Origin: Bacteroidota bacterium
GTDB taxonomy: Bacteria > Bacteroidota > Rhodothermia > Rhodothermales > UBA10348
Assembly (NCBI GenBank): GCA_029262855.1
Contig: JAJCYP010000022.1
Location: 62,001 to 126,000, forward strand
Direction of reading: 5' to 3'
DNA length: 64,000 nt
In this document: piece by piece, positions 1 to 9,621 of the stretch
Position numbering within the stretch: position 1 is the first letter of the stretch
Layout of the letters: each line of letters begins with the position of its first letter
The notes under the pieces: generated by a model
Seen by the model: only the letters and a program-made list of their open reading frames with translations
Database searches by the model: none
What the model was told of the DNA's origin: nothing
Program-made: the position numbers and the translations under genes

Positions 1-3000
1 GACGCCGGTATCCCTGACCCGCGTTTCCACGTGGGTTTCCGTGGTCCGAATCTCGACCACGACATCACCCGACTCGGTGAACTTGAGTCCGTTGTCGACA
101 AGAATCTCGACGATTCGTGCGTAGCTGGCCTCGTCCGTATTCGCAAACACCGGCTGATCCCTTGGCGACCGAACATGGAGCGACAGGCCCTTGGCCTCGG
201 CCAGATGACGTCTGGCGTCGACAGATCGACGTACCTCGTCCGTAAGACTGAACTTCGTCTTCTCGAAGTCGAGCCCCGATGTGAGCATCGAGATCTCGCA
301 GACCGATTCGAGCGTGGATTGAAGCCGCGATGCGCCACCCTGGATGTCGTCAGTGAAGTCCCTGAGTTCTTCGGAGACCTCTTCGGCCAGAACCTGGGTA
401 GAGCCCAGGATGATCGACAGCGGTGTCCGAAACTCGTGGTTCATGTTGTCGAGGATAGTCGACTTCATGCGTGAGGCGGCCTGCGCACGGTCGCGCTCTT
501 CGATCAGTTCGGCCTCGTAGCGCTCGCGCTCGTTCAGAATAAGCTTGAGCTGTTCCTCGACCTTGTCCTCCAGACTCGTGTTCAGGACCTCCAACTCCAT
601 CTGGTGCTGGCGGAGTTTTAAGAGGTTCGCAATCCGTGCGAGCAGTTCCTCCGCGTTGAACGGCTTGGGGACGTAGTCGTCGGCGCCCACCAGAAGTCCT
701 TCGACCTTGACCTGCTGCGTGTCCCGAGCGGACACGAGAATGATCGGGATGCTCCTCAGGTCTTCGTCAGCCTTGAGAGTCCGCACCAGTTCATTTCCAT
801 CCATCCGCGGCATCATGACGTCGCTTAGGATGAGGTCGGGCGATTCGGAACGGGCCTTCTCGAGGCCATCGACGCCATCAACCGCATAGACCACGCGGTA
901 GTGCTCGGAGATAATGCTCCCGACGTAGTCCCGGACGTCCTGGTTGTCGTCAACCACGAGCAGGAGGGGCGCGTCTGCGGCGGCCTCGCTCGGCTCGTTG
1001 GCTGCGACGGTCTGCTCGTCTCCACCAAACTCGCTCGCGGCATAGGTGCTCATGCGGGGAGACTCGAATTTCAGGCTGCCCGTCTGGATGATCTGATTTT
1101 CCTGGAGATGTGCACAGCCGGCGGGGAAGACAATATTGAACGTGGTGCCCTTGCCCACCTCGGACTCCACCTCGACCGAGCCACCGTGAAGGGTGACCAT
1201 TTCCTTGACAAGTGAGAGGCCGATTCCGGTGCCTTCGTGCTGGCGTGTATTGGATCCATCCACCTGCTGGAAGCGGTCAAAAATAGTCGGGATCGCGTAC
1301 GCAGGAATGCCGCGCCCGGTATCAGATACCTTGACGAGCACGGAGCCCTCGGAGTACTTCTCGTCGGCGGGCTGGCTGGAAACATCAATGGTGAGCTTAC
1401 CACCGGTGGGCGTGAACTTGGCCGCGTTCGAAAGCAGGTTGTAGAACACCTTCTCGAGCTTGTCGGGCTCGTAGTACACCTCCATCCGCTCGTCCTCGGA
1501 CGTTACACTCAATTCCAGGCCCTTCCTGTCGGCGAAGGGGGCAATTGTCAGCATGACGTCCTGCAGGAATCCGACGATGTTTCTCGAACCGGCCCTGAGC
1601 TGCATCTTGCCAGCCTCGAGTTTCGAGAGGTCCATCAACTGGTTAATCAGGCGCATCAGTCGCAAGGCGTTGCGCAGCATGATGTCCATCTGGCGCCTGA
1701 CACGTCCCTCAACCTGACCATATCGACCGCCCAGCGCGTTCTCAAGCGGGCCAATGATCATCGTGAGCGGCGTACGGAACTCATGCGAGACGTTGGCAAA
1801 GAAGCGGGTCTTGAATCGATCCAGCTCCTGCAGCTTCAGGGCCTGGGCCTCGATGACGCTCTTGGCCTCCTCGACCCGTTCCTTTTCCTCCCGCAACTGG
1901 AAGGTCCGCTTGTCGACAATGCGCTCCAATTCGGCTGCCTCGGCCTGGTGGTGCCTGATCCGGGCCTGGAAGAATCCAACCACGAGGCCGAGTATCGCCA
2001 GGACAGACAGCACCAGGAACCACGTGGTCTGCCAGAAGAAAGAGGCGATCTCGAAGGAGACGCTGGCGATGTGCCCCTCCGGACTGGTGTTGGAAAGCGC
2101 ACCGGTGACTTCGAACGTGTAGACCCCAGGACCGAGATTGGAGTAGATAGCCTCTCTTCCGGATTCCGCCGAGATCCACTCGTCGCGGTGGCCCTGGACC
2201 CGATAGTTGAATTCCACTCTCGACGGCTGGGCCAACTCCGTCGCGGTAAAGTGAAACTGCAAACGATCGGCACCTGCCGGCAGGCTCAGGTGTTGGGTGG
2301 GATCCAGGACGGAGCCGTCGACCTTCAGGCTCTCCAATAGGATAGTGGGCTGCGGCCGGGCCGTGTCCAGCTGGCGGGGATCAATCCGGGCTGCTCCGGA
2401 ACCAGTCGGGTACCACAAGGCACCGTCGTCAGCCTCCCAAACTGCAGGTTGCTGTCCTCCTTGGGCTTCATTTACCCGGAGGCCGTCCCGGATGTCAAAC
2501 GCCACGGAGGTAATCGAGGTGATCTCCCCCCGCACGAAGGCGTCGAGCTGGCTCATGTCGACAAAGAAGATCCCCTTGTTTGAACTGATCCAGAGTCTGC
2601 CCTGCGCATCGGGAGCTGCGCTCATGACGGTATCGTTGAACAGGCCATGCTCTGTGGTGATGACCGTAATCCCGTCATCCCCGATCAGGTTGAGGCCTGC
2701 TTCCAGGCCGCCCGCCCAGACGCGACCCTTTTCATCCACCGAAACTGTCAGGATCTCGTTCGTGGAGAGCCCATCATCGGTAGTAATGGTCTTCAGAATC
2801 TGTCCACTGCTCCAGTAATTCAGGCCACCATCGTAGGTGGCGATCCACACGCCGTCGCCGTCAGAGGCGAAGTAGGTGGGGTAGGGGCTGGTAAGACCGT
2901 CATCGGTTGTGATGGATCGGAGGATGTCTCCTTCCAGGTAATTCACGCCCGCATCGGTCCCGATCCAGAGCCGATTCTTCTCATCCAGCATCAACGCAAA

Positions 3001-4296
3001 AACGGCATCGCCAGTCAGGCCGTTCGCCGTCGAGTAATGGTCGGACAGGTGCCCCTTCCACTTGTAGAGGCCACCGCCCCGCGTCCCGATCCAGATTCCA
3101 CCATCGTTTGCCGGAGCGAGCGAGAGGATGTGCGGGTCCGTGAGACCCTCCGCCAGTCCAATGGCCTGCACCACCTGGCGATCGCGGATGCCAACCAGCC
3201 CATTCTCGGTGCCGACCCACACCGTACCGTCGTTGGTCGAAGCCACCGTGTAGGTATTGTTGTGAGGCAGGCCCTCCTCGATCCCGAATGGCGTGAAGAG
3301 CCCCGAGCGGAGCCGGTTGAGTCCTCCGCCATTCGTGCCAATCCACAGCGAGCCTTCGGAGTCGACCAGAATGTCAGAGACCTGATTGTCGCTGAGACCG
3401 GTTGCCTCCGAGAACCGATCGACCAGCGTGCCTCGAACCCGGAAAAGCCCCGCACCATTATGCGCCATCCACATGGTTCCATGGCCGTCCCGAAGCATGC
3501 TGGTCACATACCCGTCATGGCCAGCAATCCAGTCCGAATGATCAATCAGTCGGCCGGGACGGACTTCATAGAGTGCTCCATTCCCGGTGGCGATCCACAT
3601 CGTACCGTCAGCATCCACATGCAGTGCGGAGATGAAGGCGTCTTTCAGCTCTTCGAACTCCGAGGCGCGAACGCTGTCACCGGATACCTCCAGCAATCCG
3701 GTATTGGTGGCAACGCGCAGACGGCCACCTCCGTCGCGAATCACAGATCCTGAATAGGTTCCGCCAAACCCGTTGGACTCGTCGAAGAGAGTGGCGCCCG
3801 CAGGCGTGATTCTCACGATGCCCCCCCGAATCGAACCCAGCCACACAGAGCCGTCAGGCGTGATGGAAATCCGGGTCACGTTCTGTGGCAACGCTACCCC
3901 TTGAGCGACTACCGGTGTAAATACTCCGTCCCGATAGGTCAGAACACCCGCTCCCTTGGTACTGATCCAGAGCGTCTTGCCATCGGGTTCCACCGCGAGG
4001 GCAAGCACATCGGAGCGCCGCATGGCCTCGACCGATCGAGAGTCGAAGACCGTGAATCTGTCCCCATCAAACCTGACAAGACCCTCCTGCGTGCCGAACC
4101 AGAGATAACCGTCGGCCGTTTCCACCAGGTCGGTGACCGAGTTCTGAGGCAGCCCATCGTTGGTCTGCCACACGTCCTGGATGTACTGCGAGAGCAGGAA
4201 TTCCGGGTCCGGTCCACGCACAGCGCCGGTCTGCGCGACCGCGGGGGCGGTCGCACAGAGTATCGCGAGGAGGAGCGATGTCTGGCGGAGGAACAT
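1..4296 (-). CDS. Hybrid two-component sensor kinase with beta-propeller sensor and two kinase modules (3' end outside window)
   Basis: At least 1432 residues are present and no stop occurs before the left edge. A signal peptide (MFLRQTSLLLAILCATAPAVAQ) is followed by the VWQTNDGLPQNSV signature and many WFGT..GL repeats of reg_prop propellers up to about residue 650. A Y_Y_Y domain (about 655-730), one membrane segment (about 760-780), HisKA with SHEFRTP (His near 838), HATPase_c (about 950-1060) and a receiver (VVDDNQ, phospho-acceptor in LILSDVMMP near 1159, KPF) come next. Where AraC-type HTH domains usually follow, there is a coiled coil, a second HisKA (NHEFRTP near 1285) and the start of a second HATPase (VDNGLKFT, RDTGV) cut at base 1. 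It probably senses a periplasmic ligand; the output partner is not visible. The ATG at 4296 is chosen because the signal peptide begins there. Confidence 0.9.
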   Translation of the reverse strand, partial: MFLRQTSLLLAILCATAPAVAQTGAVRGPDPEFLLSQYIQDVWQTNDGLPQNSVTDLVETADGYLWFGTQEGLVRFDGDRFTVFDSRSVEAMRRSDVLALAVEPDGKTLWISTKGAGVLTYRDGVFTPVVAQGVALPQNVTRISITPDGSVWLGSIRGGIVRITPAGATLFDESNGFGGTYSGSVIRDGGGRLRVATNTGLLEVSGDSVRASEFEELKDAFISALHVDADGTMWIATGNGALYEVRPGRLIDHSDWIAGHDGYVTSMLRDGHGTMWMAHNGAGLFRVRGTLVDRFSEATGLSDNQVSDILVDSEGSLWIGTNGGGLNRLRSGLFTPFGIEEGLPHNNTYTVASTNDGTVWVGTENGLVGIRDRQVVQAIGLAEGLTDPHILSLAPANDGGIWIGTRGGGLYKWKGHLSDHYSTANGLTGDAVFALMLDEKNRLWIGTDAGVNYLEGDILRSITTDDGLTSPYPTYFASDGDGVWIATYDGGLNYWSSGQILKTITTDDGLSTNEILTVSVDEKGRVWAGGLEAGLNLIGDDGITVITTEHGLFNDTVMSAAPDAQGRLWISSNKGIFFVDMSQLDAFVRGEITSITSVAFDIRDGLRVNEAQGGQQPAVWEADDGALWYPTGSGAARIDPRQLDTARPQPTILLESLKVDGSVLDPTQHLSLPAGADRLQFHFTATELAQPSRVEFNYRVQGHRDEWISAESGREAIYSNLGPGVYTFEVTGALSNTSPEGHIASVSFEIASFFWQTTWFLVLSVLAILGLVVGFFQARIRHHQAEAAELERIVDKRTFQLREEKERVEEAKSVIEAQALKLQELDRFKTRFFANVSHEFRTPLTMIIGPLENALGGRYGQVEGRVRRQMDIMLRNALRLMRLINQLMDLSKLEAGKMQLRAGSRNIVGFLQDVMLTIAPFADRKGLELSVTSEDERMEVYYEPDKLEKVFYNLLSNAAKFTPTGGKLTIDVSSQPADEKYSEGSVLVKVSDTGRGIPAYAIPTIFDRFQQVDGSNTRQHEGTGIGLSLVKEMVTLHGGSVEVESEVGKGTTFNIVFPAGCAHLQENQIIQTGSLKFESPRMSTYAASEFGGDEQTVAANEPSEAAADAPLLLVVDDNQDVRDYVGSIISEHYRVVYAVDGVDGLEKARSESPDLILSDVMMPRMDGNELVRTLKADEDLRSIPIILVSARDTQQVKVEGLLVGADDYVPKPFNAEELLARIANLLKLRQHQMELEVLNTSLEDKVEEQLKLILNERERYEAELIEERDRAQAASRMKSTILDNMNHEFRTPLSIILGSTQVLAEEVSEELRDFTDDIQGGASRLQSTLESVCEISMLTSGLDFEKTKFSLTDEVRRSVDARRHLAEAKGLSLHVRSPRDQPVFANTDEASYARIVEILVDNGLKFTESGDVVVEIRTTETHVETRVRDTGV

Positions 4297-4475
4297 GAAG
4301 GGAACGCTGATTACCCGTAGTATCGGCCAATTTCGGCGAATCTGAAGCCGTTTTGGGGGAATCGAAACCCGGGGAATGGGACGCATTCCGGTCCTGCACC
4401 GTTTGTCAATTGAAGGCGAAGGACTCCGGCGTTTGGTATGGAGTCTGCAATGTGCGGAGCAACACAATACGCTCC

Positions 4476-6236
4476 ATGCAGATCAAGACGGCCTTTACCA
4501 GCAGAAGCCGGGCACTACGTGTCCACCTGATCGCGCCAATATGCGTGATTGGGGTGGTTCTTGTGCTTGGTTTGGGGTGCGACAGCCCGGCCCAAGGCCA
4601 GCCGCAAACCGAAGTCCTTTCGGCCGCGGACCTGGGAGCCACGGCAAGAACCGACACTCCAAAGGCAAATCGTGCCCGCGCTGCGGCCGAATCCATTACA
4701 CCCAGGCCCTCGCCGATTCCACTTCCCGACGGTGTAATCATCGGGCACTCTCCGCCACATTGGTGGGGTAGCAGCTGGGGCCGGGATCGGGCGGCCTGGA
4801 TCAAAGCCATTCTCTGGGTGCTCTATTCCATCGTCGCGCTGATATGTGTGTATGCAGTCCGGCACTACTGGTTTACCTACAACCGCCTGTTTGGAAAGCA
4901 GCGCCATACCTATCTGCCCATCGATGTAGCGCAGTGGCCGCGGATCTCGGTTCTCATCCCCTGCCACAATGAGGAACGTGTCGTTGCGTCCATTCTTGAG
5001 GCGCTGCTCAAAGCAGATTATCCCCAGGATAAGCTGCGCATCGTACCGATCAACGACCGATCCACCGACGCTACCCGTGAGATCATGGACCGGTTCGCGG
5101 CCTCGTTCCCGAACCGTGTTGTCCCTTTGCACCGCTCGGGCGGACAGCCCGGGAAGGCCGCGGCCCTGCAGGACGCTCTCCAAGACATCGACGAGGATGT
5201 AATTCTGGTTTTTGACGCCGACTACCTCCCCGGAAGGGATCTGATCAAACGCCTGGCTGCCCCCTTTCTGGATCCCCAGGTCGGTGCCGTCATGGGTCGC
5301 GTGGTGCCGGTCAACACCCCACGCAACCTGCTGACCCGACTCCTTGACCTGGAGCGAGCAGGCGGATACCAGGTGGATCAGCAGGCCCGCATGAACCTGC
5401 GCCTCATCGCCCAGTACGGCGGTACCGTCGGGGGAGTCCGCGTTTCTGCGTTGGACGCCGTGGGTGGATGGCGAGAGGACTCGCTGGCCGAAGACACGGA
5501 CATCACATTCCGCCTGGTCCTGGGCGGTTGGAAGATTGCCTACTCGAATCGATACGAGTGCTACGAGGAGGTGCCCGAGACCTGGCCGGTGCGTATTCGA
5601 CAGATCATGCGCTGGGCCCGCGGACATACGGACGCAGCCCGCAGGTATATGCCGGGCCTTGCCACACAGCCGCGCCTCACGCTGAGAGAGCGTCTAGACG
5701 GAGCGCTGCTGCTGGGCACGTACATGATGTCTCCGATTCTGCTCCTGGGGTGGTTCCTGGCGATTCTGGCTTTCTACCTCGGTGCAAATCCCTTCCTCGG
5801 GGCGGTCGCTATTTTCTCGGTGGCTGCCTACAACACCATCGGAAATTTCGCCGCCTTCTTCGAGATCGGAGCGGCGGCCCACCTGGATGGGACCGAACGG
5901 AGGATCAGGATTCTGCCCCTTGTTCTGGGCGGCTTCCTGGTCAGTCTGGTAAGCACATCGCGCGCCGTTCTATCCCAGTTGCTACCCAGTCGGAGTCGCG
6001 AGTTCCACTGGGACAAGACCGAGCGCTACCGCGCCGACGCGCCCGTTCCGGTGTTCTCTCGCAAATCCCCGCCCGCTATTGCTCCGCTTCCGCCAATCCC
6101 CACCCCTGACCTGGCGCCAGCTGCGGTACATGCGCCGCGTCGGAGGGAGCGTCGCCCGATAGACGCCGCCGACCGCCCCGCGCAGCCCTCGACCTCCGGG
6201 CACCAGATTCGCATTCCGGGGAAGCCTACGTCATGA
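4476..6236 (+). CDS. Membrane-bound processive glycosyltransferase, family GT2
   Basis: This protein of 586 residues is probably an inner-membrane polysaccharide synthase of the BcsA/PgaC/hyaluronan-synthase type. It has an N-terminal hydrophobic segment, a short periplasmic stretch, a second membrane segment and a cytoplasmic GT2 domain starting near residue 155 (SVLIPCHNEE). The catalytic signature is intact: D in PINDRSTD, the DAD motif near 246, D in AEDTD near 339 and QIMRW near 376, the QxxRW that marks processive enzymes. Three or more C-terminal membrane segments follow, then a proline-rich basic tail. The frame is open upstream to 4353, but the ATG at 4476 begins a clear signal or anchor segment. 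It overlaps the next gene by ATGA. The sugar polymer made is unknown; the nearby WecB epimerase suggests ManNAc or GlcNAc units. Confidence 0.85.
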   Translation: MQIKTAFTSRSRALRVHLIAPICVIGVVLVLGLGCDSPAQGQPQTEVLSAADLGATARTDTPKANRARAAAESITPRPSPIPLPDGVIIGHSPPHWWGSSWGRDRAAWIKAILWVLYSIVALICVYAVRHYWFTYNRLFGKQRHTYLPIDVAQWPRISVLIPCHNEERVVASILEALLKADYPQDKLRIVPINDRSTDATREIMDRFAASFPNRVVPLHRSGGQPGKAAALQDALQDIDEDVILVFDADYLPGRDLIKRLAAPFLDPQVGAVMGRVVPVNTPRNLLTRLLDLERAGGYQVDQQARMNLRLIAQYGGTVGGVRVSALDAVGGWREDSLAEDTDITFRLVLGGWKIAYSNRYECYEEVPETWPVRIRQIMRWARGHTDAARRYMPGLATQPRLTLRERLDGALLLGTYMMSPILLLGWFLAILAFYLGANPFLGAVAIFSVAAYNTIGNFAAFFEIGAAAHLDGTERRIRILPLVLGGFLVSLVSTSRAVLSQLLPSRSREFHWDKTERYRADAPVPVFSRKSPPAIAPLPPIPTPDLAPAAVHAPRRRERRPIDAADRPAQPSTSGHQIRIPGKPTS

Positions 6237-7345
6237 CGCTGGGACTGATCATACTGACCGCGGTCACACTCATCGTGCTGGTATTACCCGCACTCCCGGC
6301 CTTCGCGGAATGGCGGACCGGAAACGACAAGCAGCCGCTCACGATCGCCGAGACCTACGCAGACGATCACCACGTCGTCGCAAAAGCGTTCGGCGCCGAA
6401 GTGGCGTCCCAGTTGCAAGCCGTGGTTTCAAAGTTCCTCGCTTCAGGAGGTCAGCCTGTCTCTGGGCACTCCGAGCTGAAGAAGCACTATGACGTGATCG
6501 GGCCCCACGCCTCGACCACACCCGATTTTCAGAACGGAGTCCTACCTCTTGTACTGGTCCGCAACACGCTGACCCAATGGCCCGCGGGAGCCGAACTCAC
6601 TCGTCAGACCTACATATCGGGAGCGTTTGAGTGCGGGAGCGGAGCCTACATAGAGCGCCTGTTCGTGGACGGCGATGCGTACCTGGGCGACGAGACGGTG
6701 ACCGATTCCTGGCTGCACGCACGCAGAGACGTGCGCGCCATGGCCGGCTGCGAACTCAATGGAAGCATTGCCGCGGGAAGGATGCTCCAGGTTTGGCCGG
6801 CCTGCCAGTTTGAGCGACTGGAAGGCGGAGAGATTCGATTCGGTGACGAGTGGCACTGGCCCGAGGGGCCCGTTTCGTCACGTCACGCTCCGCTCGATCT
6901 GCCACCGTTGTTTCGCCTCAACGGCCGCGCCCTCCGCCAGGGTGGCGCCCACCAGGTTGACGGCAATCTCACGATTCCACCGGCGCACGTTTGGAGCGGT
7001 GATCTCATCGTTCTGGGAAACCTCCGCCTTGCGCGGAATGCCAGGATCGAAGGCAGCATCAAGGCAGAGGGGACCATTACCCTGGAGCAGGGAGCCTCCG
7101 TTGTCGGCCACGTCTTCTCCAACGACGGGATAGAAGTCCGCGTGGGTGCTCGAATTACAGGAACAGCGGCCACCGGGGGCACACTTCGCGTGCGATGGGG
7201 AGCCGAGATAGGCTCCCACAAGATCCCGTCCACAGCCACAGGCGCGGAGATCCTGATGGAGCAGGGATCGCGCGTCTTCGGCGTGGTGATGGCGGTGGAA
7301 GCGGGTCGGGTGACCCTGAGAACCGTGGCGCGCATCGCGGCCTGA
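6233..7345 (+). CDS. Bactofilin-like polymer-forming membrane protein
   Basis: The protein has 370 residues. An N-terminal membrane helix (LGLIILTAVTLIVLVLPALPAF) precedes a long region of short beta-helix-like repeats (VDGDAYLGDE, LIVLGNLRLARNARIEGSIK, LEQGASVVGHVFSNDG, VRVGARITGT). These resemble the polymer-forming cytoskeletal/bactofilin fold. The start overlaps the glycosyltransferase stop by ATGA, so the two are very probably translated together, and the protein may scaffold or localise the synthase. That role is inference. The family assignment rests on repeat character only; another single-stranded beta-helix protein is possible. Confidence 0.65.
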   Translation: MTLGLIILTAVTLIVLVLPALPAFAEWRTGNDKQPLTIAETYADDHHVVAKAFGAEVASQLQAVVSKFLASGGQPVSGHSELKKHYDVIGPHASTTPDFQNGVLPLVLVRNTLTQWPAGAELTRQTYISGAFECGSGAYIERLFVDGDAYLGDETVTDSWLHARRDVRAMAGCELNGSIAAGRMLQVWPACQFERLEGGEIRFGDEWHWPEGPVSSRHAPLDLPPLFRLNGRALRQGGAHQVDGNLTIPPAHVWSGDLIVLGNLRLARNARIEGSIKAEGTITLEQGASVVGHVFSNDGIEVRVGARITGTAATGGTLRVRWGAEIGSHKIPSTATGAEILMEQGSRVFGVVMAVEAGRVTLRTVARIAA

Positions 7346-7380
7346 GTTCGGGGCGCCGAGGCGGCCCACGTTTTTCTTGA
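7346..7380 (+). terminator. Weak candidate terminator between bactofilin-like gene and wecB
   Basis: Just after the stop there is a GC-rich imperfect inverted repeat (GGGC...GGCCC) followed by a run of five T. The stem is short and partly mismatched, so it may only attenuate readthrough into wecB. Confidence 0.3.
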
Positions 7381-7443
7381 GTGTGCGGCTGCTCAGACGA
7401 TACTCGTCTTGTTGCAAAAAGCTACAGGACGACACTCGTTGAC

Positions 7444-8631
7444 ATGCAGAAGAAGCGCATTCTTCTATGTATGGGTACAAGGCCGGAGATCATCAAGATG
7501 GCTCCGGTCTATCACGCGCTCCAGGACGGACCGCTGGATCCCATAGTCCTGCATACGGGGCAGCACGAGGAGATGGCCTGGCCGGTCTATGAGTTCTTCA
7601 ACATGCCTCCGGACCACGTCATCAAACTGAAGCGGGAGCGTCCCACGCTCGGTCATCTTGGCGGAAAGCTGATGGACGAAGTCGATTCGGTGATCTCCCG
7701 CGAAGATGCCGCAGCCGTGCTGGTTCACGGTGATACTTCATCGGCTCTCATGGCAGGGCTTGCCGCTTCGTACGCCCAGATTCCTGTTGGACACGTCGAG
7801 GCTGGCCTCCGTTCTTACAACATGCTCGATCCTTTTCCGGAAGAGCAGAACCGTGTGCTGATCTCCCGTCTGGCGCGCTGGCATTTCGTCCCCACGGATC
7901 GGGCCAAGAACAATCTGGAAAGCGAGGGGATTACCGGCCCCGGTGTTCACCTGGTCGGCAATACCATCGTGGATGCGACGCGACTCGGGATGGACCATGC
8001 CATCATGAAATACGCCGGAGCCGGCGCCGTGGAGGGTTGTGACGTAGCCCCGTTCCTCAAGCGCAATCGGGGTCGCAAGGTGTTGCTGGTAACCGCTCAC
8101 CGAAGGGAGAATTGGGGTGCACCGTTGGCACGGGTGGCCCACACGGTCCGGGAACTCGTGGAGAGTCATTCCGAGCTGGCCGTTGTCTGGCCCGTCCACG
8201 CCAACCCGGTGGTGAAGGATGCCGTGGTCGAGATCATGTCCGGCCTGCCACAGGATGTCCAGGACCGCGTACTGCTGACCGGACCGCTGGACTACCCGCA
8301 GATGCTCTGGACGCTCCGGAATTCCTGGCTCGCGCTGACCGACTCGGGCGGAATCCAGGAGGAGGCCGCGGCCCTTCGCGTGCCCGTCCTGGTTGCACGG
8401 AAGACCACCGAGCGGCCGGAATTGATCGAAGCCGGGGCAGGGGCGATTGTCGGCACCGATCCCGGGAAAATCCGTAGATGGGTGGAGTCGCTCCTGAGTC
8501 GAGCGGACGATCATCTCCGCATGCGCGCAGGGGACAATCCCTACGGCGACGGACACTCCGGGCAGGCCATCGCCCGGGTGCTGAGCCGGGACCTCTCCGA
8601 GGTCAGAAAGATCATCACCAGGGCTGCGTAG
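7444..8631 (+). CDS. wecB: UDP-N-acetylglucosamine 2-epimerase (non-hydrolysing)
   Basis: This 395-residue enzyme interconverts UDP-GlcNAc and UDP-ManNAc in the cytoplasm, supplying ManNAc for surface polysaccharides. The family hallmarks are present: CMGTRPEIIKMAPV at the N terminus, VHGDTSSALMAGLAA, GHVEAGLRSYN with PFPEEQNR, TAHRRENWG, and DSGGIQEEAAALRVPVLVARKTTERPE, which contains the conserved Glu/Asp residues. The length is normal for the family. The ATG at 7444 gives the standard N terminus, although the frame is open to 7381. It lies in the polysaccharide locus with the GT2 synthase upstream and an outer-membrane barrel downstream. Confidence 0.92.
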   Translation: MQKKRILLCMGTRPEIIKMAPVYHALQDGPLDPIVLHTGQHEEMAWPVYEFFNMPPDHVIKLKRERPTLGHLGGKLMDEVDSVISREDAAAVLVHGDTSSALMAGLAASYAQIPVGHVEAGLRSYNMLDPFPEEQNRVLISRLARWHFVPTDRAKNNLESEGITGPGVHLVGNTIVDATRLGMDHAIMKYAGAGAVEGCDVAPFLKRNRGRKVLLVTAHRRENWGAPLARVAHTVRELVESHSELAVVWPVHANPVVKDAVVEIMSGLPQDVQDRVLLTGPLDYPQMLWTLRNSWLALTDSGGIQEEAAALRVPVLVARKTTERPELIEAGAGAIVGTDPGKIRRWVESLLSRADDHLRMRAGDNPYGDGHSGQAIARVLSRDLSEVRKIITRAA

Positions 8632-8814
8632 ACCAAGTCCCAGGTCCTTCGGCTTCTGGCCGTATCCGGGAAAAAGTTGCCTGGCTCCGAGTGTCGAGCC
8701 TGACCGCCGAGGCGATTGTGGAGCCCCTGACGGGGAATCTAAGAGGGCGGCACACCTCTTGCCCTACGACGGGAAACACCGTTATGCGTCCGGGTGAAAC
8801 TCCGGGTGTCGCTC

Positions 8815-9621
8815 ATGCAACGTTTCCTGATCGCAGCTCTCCTTTTCGCGATGCCGGTCCTGAATGCTCAGGCCCGCCAATCGCTGGGTCCGACGGATCC
8901 GCCTCGAGATCAGGTGGAATTCGGAGGGCTGAACTACACGTATAGCGCCGGGATATCGCCCTGGAAGGGGGCGGTCGTCCGGACGCAGTTCGTGCGTGGC
9001 CCCCGCATGATCTGGCACGGCGAGGCCGTAGCCGAACACCGTTTCGGTGAGCCGAGTTTCGCGTACAAGGTGCAGCATTCCGCCGACTTCGGCTCCTGGA
9101 TCACACGGGTCGCAGGTCGGACATCCAACGGCGGATTCTACAACCCCAAATTTCGGGTTGACGTGATGTTGGGCAGGAAGCTACCGCCTTCCAAAAAGCT
9201 CATCCTCATGGTGGGCGGCTTCTATCGGGAAGTGCGAGATGGACACCAGGACATGGCTGGGATCGTCGAGGCACAACTGTACCTCACTGGGTGGTTGATC
9301 ATGCAGGGCAGTGCCCGCTACCAGATCAGCAACCCTGGAAATGCGACTTCCATGTACTACGACGCGGCCGTCACGCTCGGCCGACCGCAGAAGGCAACGG
9401 TTGTCCTGCATGCGGCAACGGGCAGTGAGGCCTACCAGATCATAGACCCGCTGGTGATCTACACGAACTTTGATTCCATGATGGCCCGCGTGGTCTATCG
9501 ACAGTGGATCAACCGCTCGACCGGGTTCACGCTATCCGGCTCGTGGTACGAGAACCCCTTCTATCAACGCACCGGCGTCGAGCTCTCCTTCTTCTTCGGC
9601 TTCAACGCAGGGGGACGGTGA
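8815..9621 (+). CDS. YaiO-like outer-membrane beta-barrel protein
   Basis: The protein has 268 residues. A signal peptide (MQRFLIAALLFAMPVLNAQA) is followed by amphipathic strands and aromatic-rich turns that match YaiO-type barrels often found beside polysaccharide synthases. It ends in strand-like segments with a phenylalanine-rich stretch near the C terminus (GVELSFFFGFN). A GTG at 8794 would add seven residues; ATG 8815 is preferred because it directly opens the signal peptide. The following gene starts with GTG at 9618 and overlaps the stop (GTGA). It may be an export pore or matrix-associated barrel for the polymer made by the upstream synthase; no substrate can be read from sequence. 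Confidence 0.7.
   Translation: MQRFLIAALLFAMPVLNAQARQSLGPTDPPRDQVEFGGLNYTYSAGISPWKGAVVRTQFVRGPRMIWHGEAVAEHRFGEPSFAYKVQHSADFGSWITRVAGRTSNGGFYNPKFRVDVMLGRKLPPSKKLILMVGGFYREVRDGHQDMAGIVEAQLYLTGWLIMQGSARYQISNPGNATSMYYDAAVTLGRPQKATVVLHAATGSEAYQIIDPLVIYTNFDSMMARVVYRQWINRSTGFTLSGSWYENPFYQRTGVELSFFFGFNAGGR

Noticed and set aside
1237-3753. Long open frames on the plus strand opposite the hybrid kinase
   Set aside because: They lie antisense to a gene with clear, ordered domains, and their translations show no recognisable domain and only GC-biased composition.
4476-4610. Lipobox at the N terminus of the glycosyltransferase
   Set aside because: The residue three before the cysteine is glycine, not the usual Leu/Val/Ile, and the hydrophobic segment is better explained as the first membrane anchor of a synthase.
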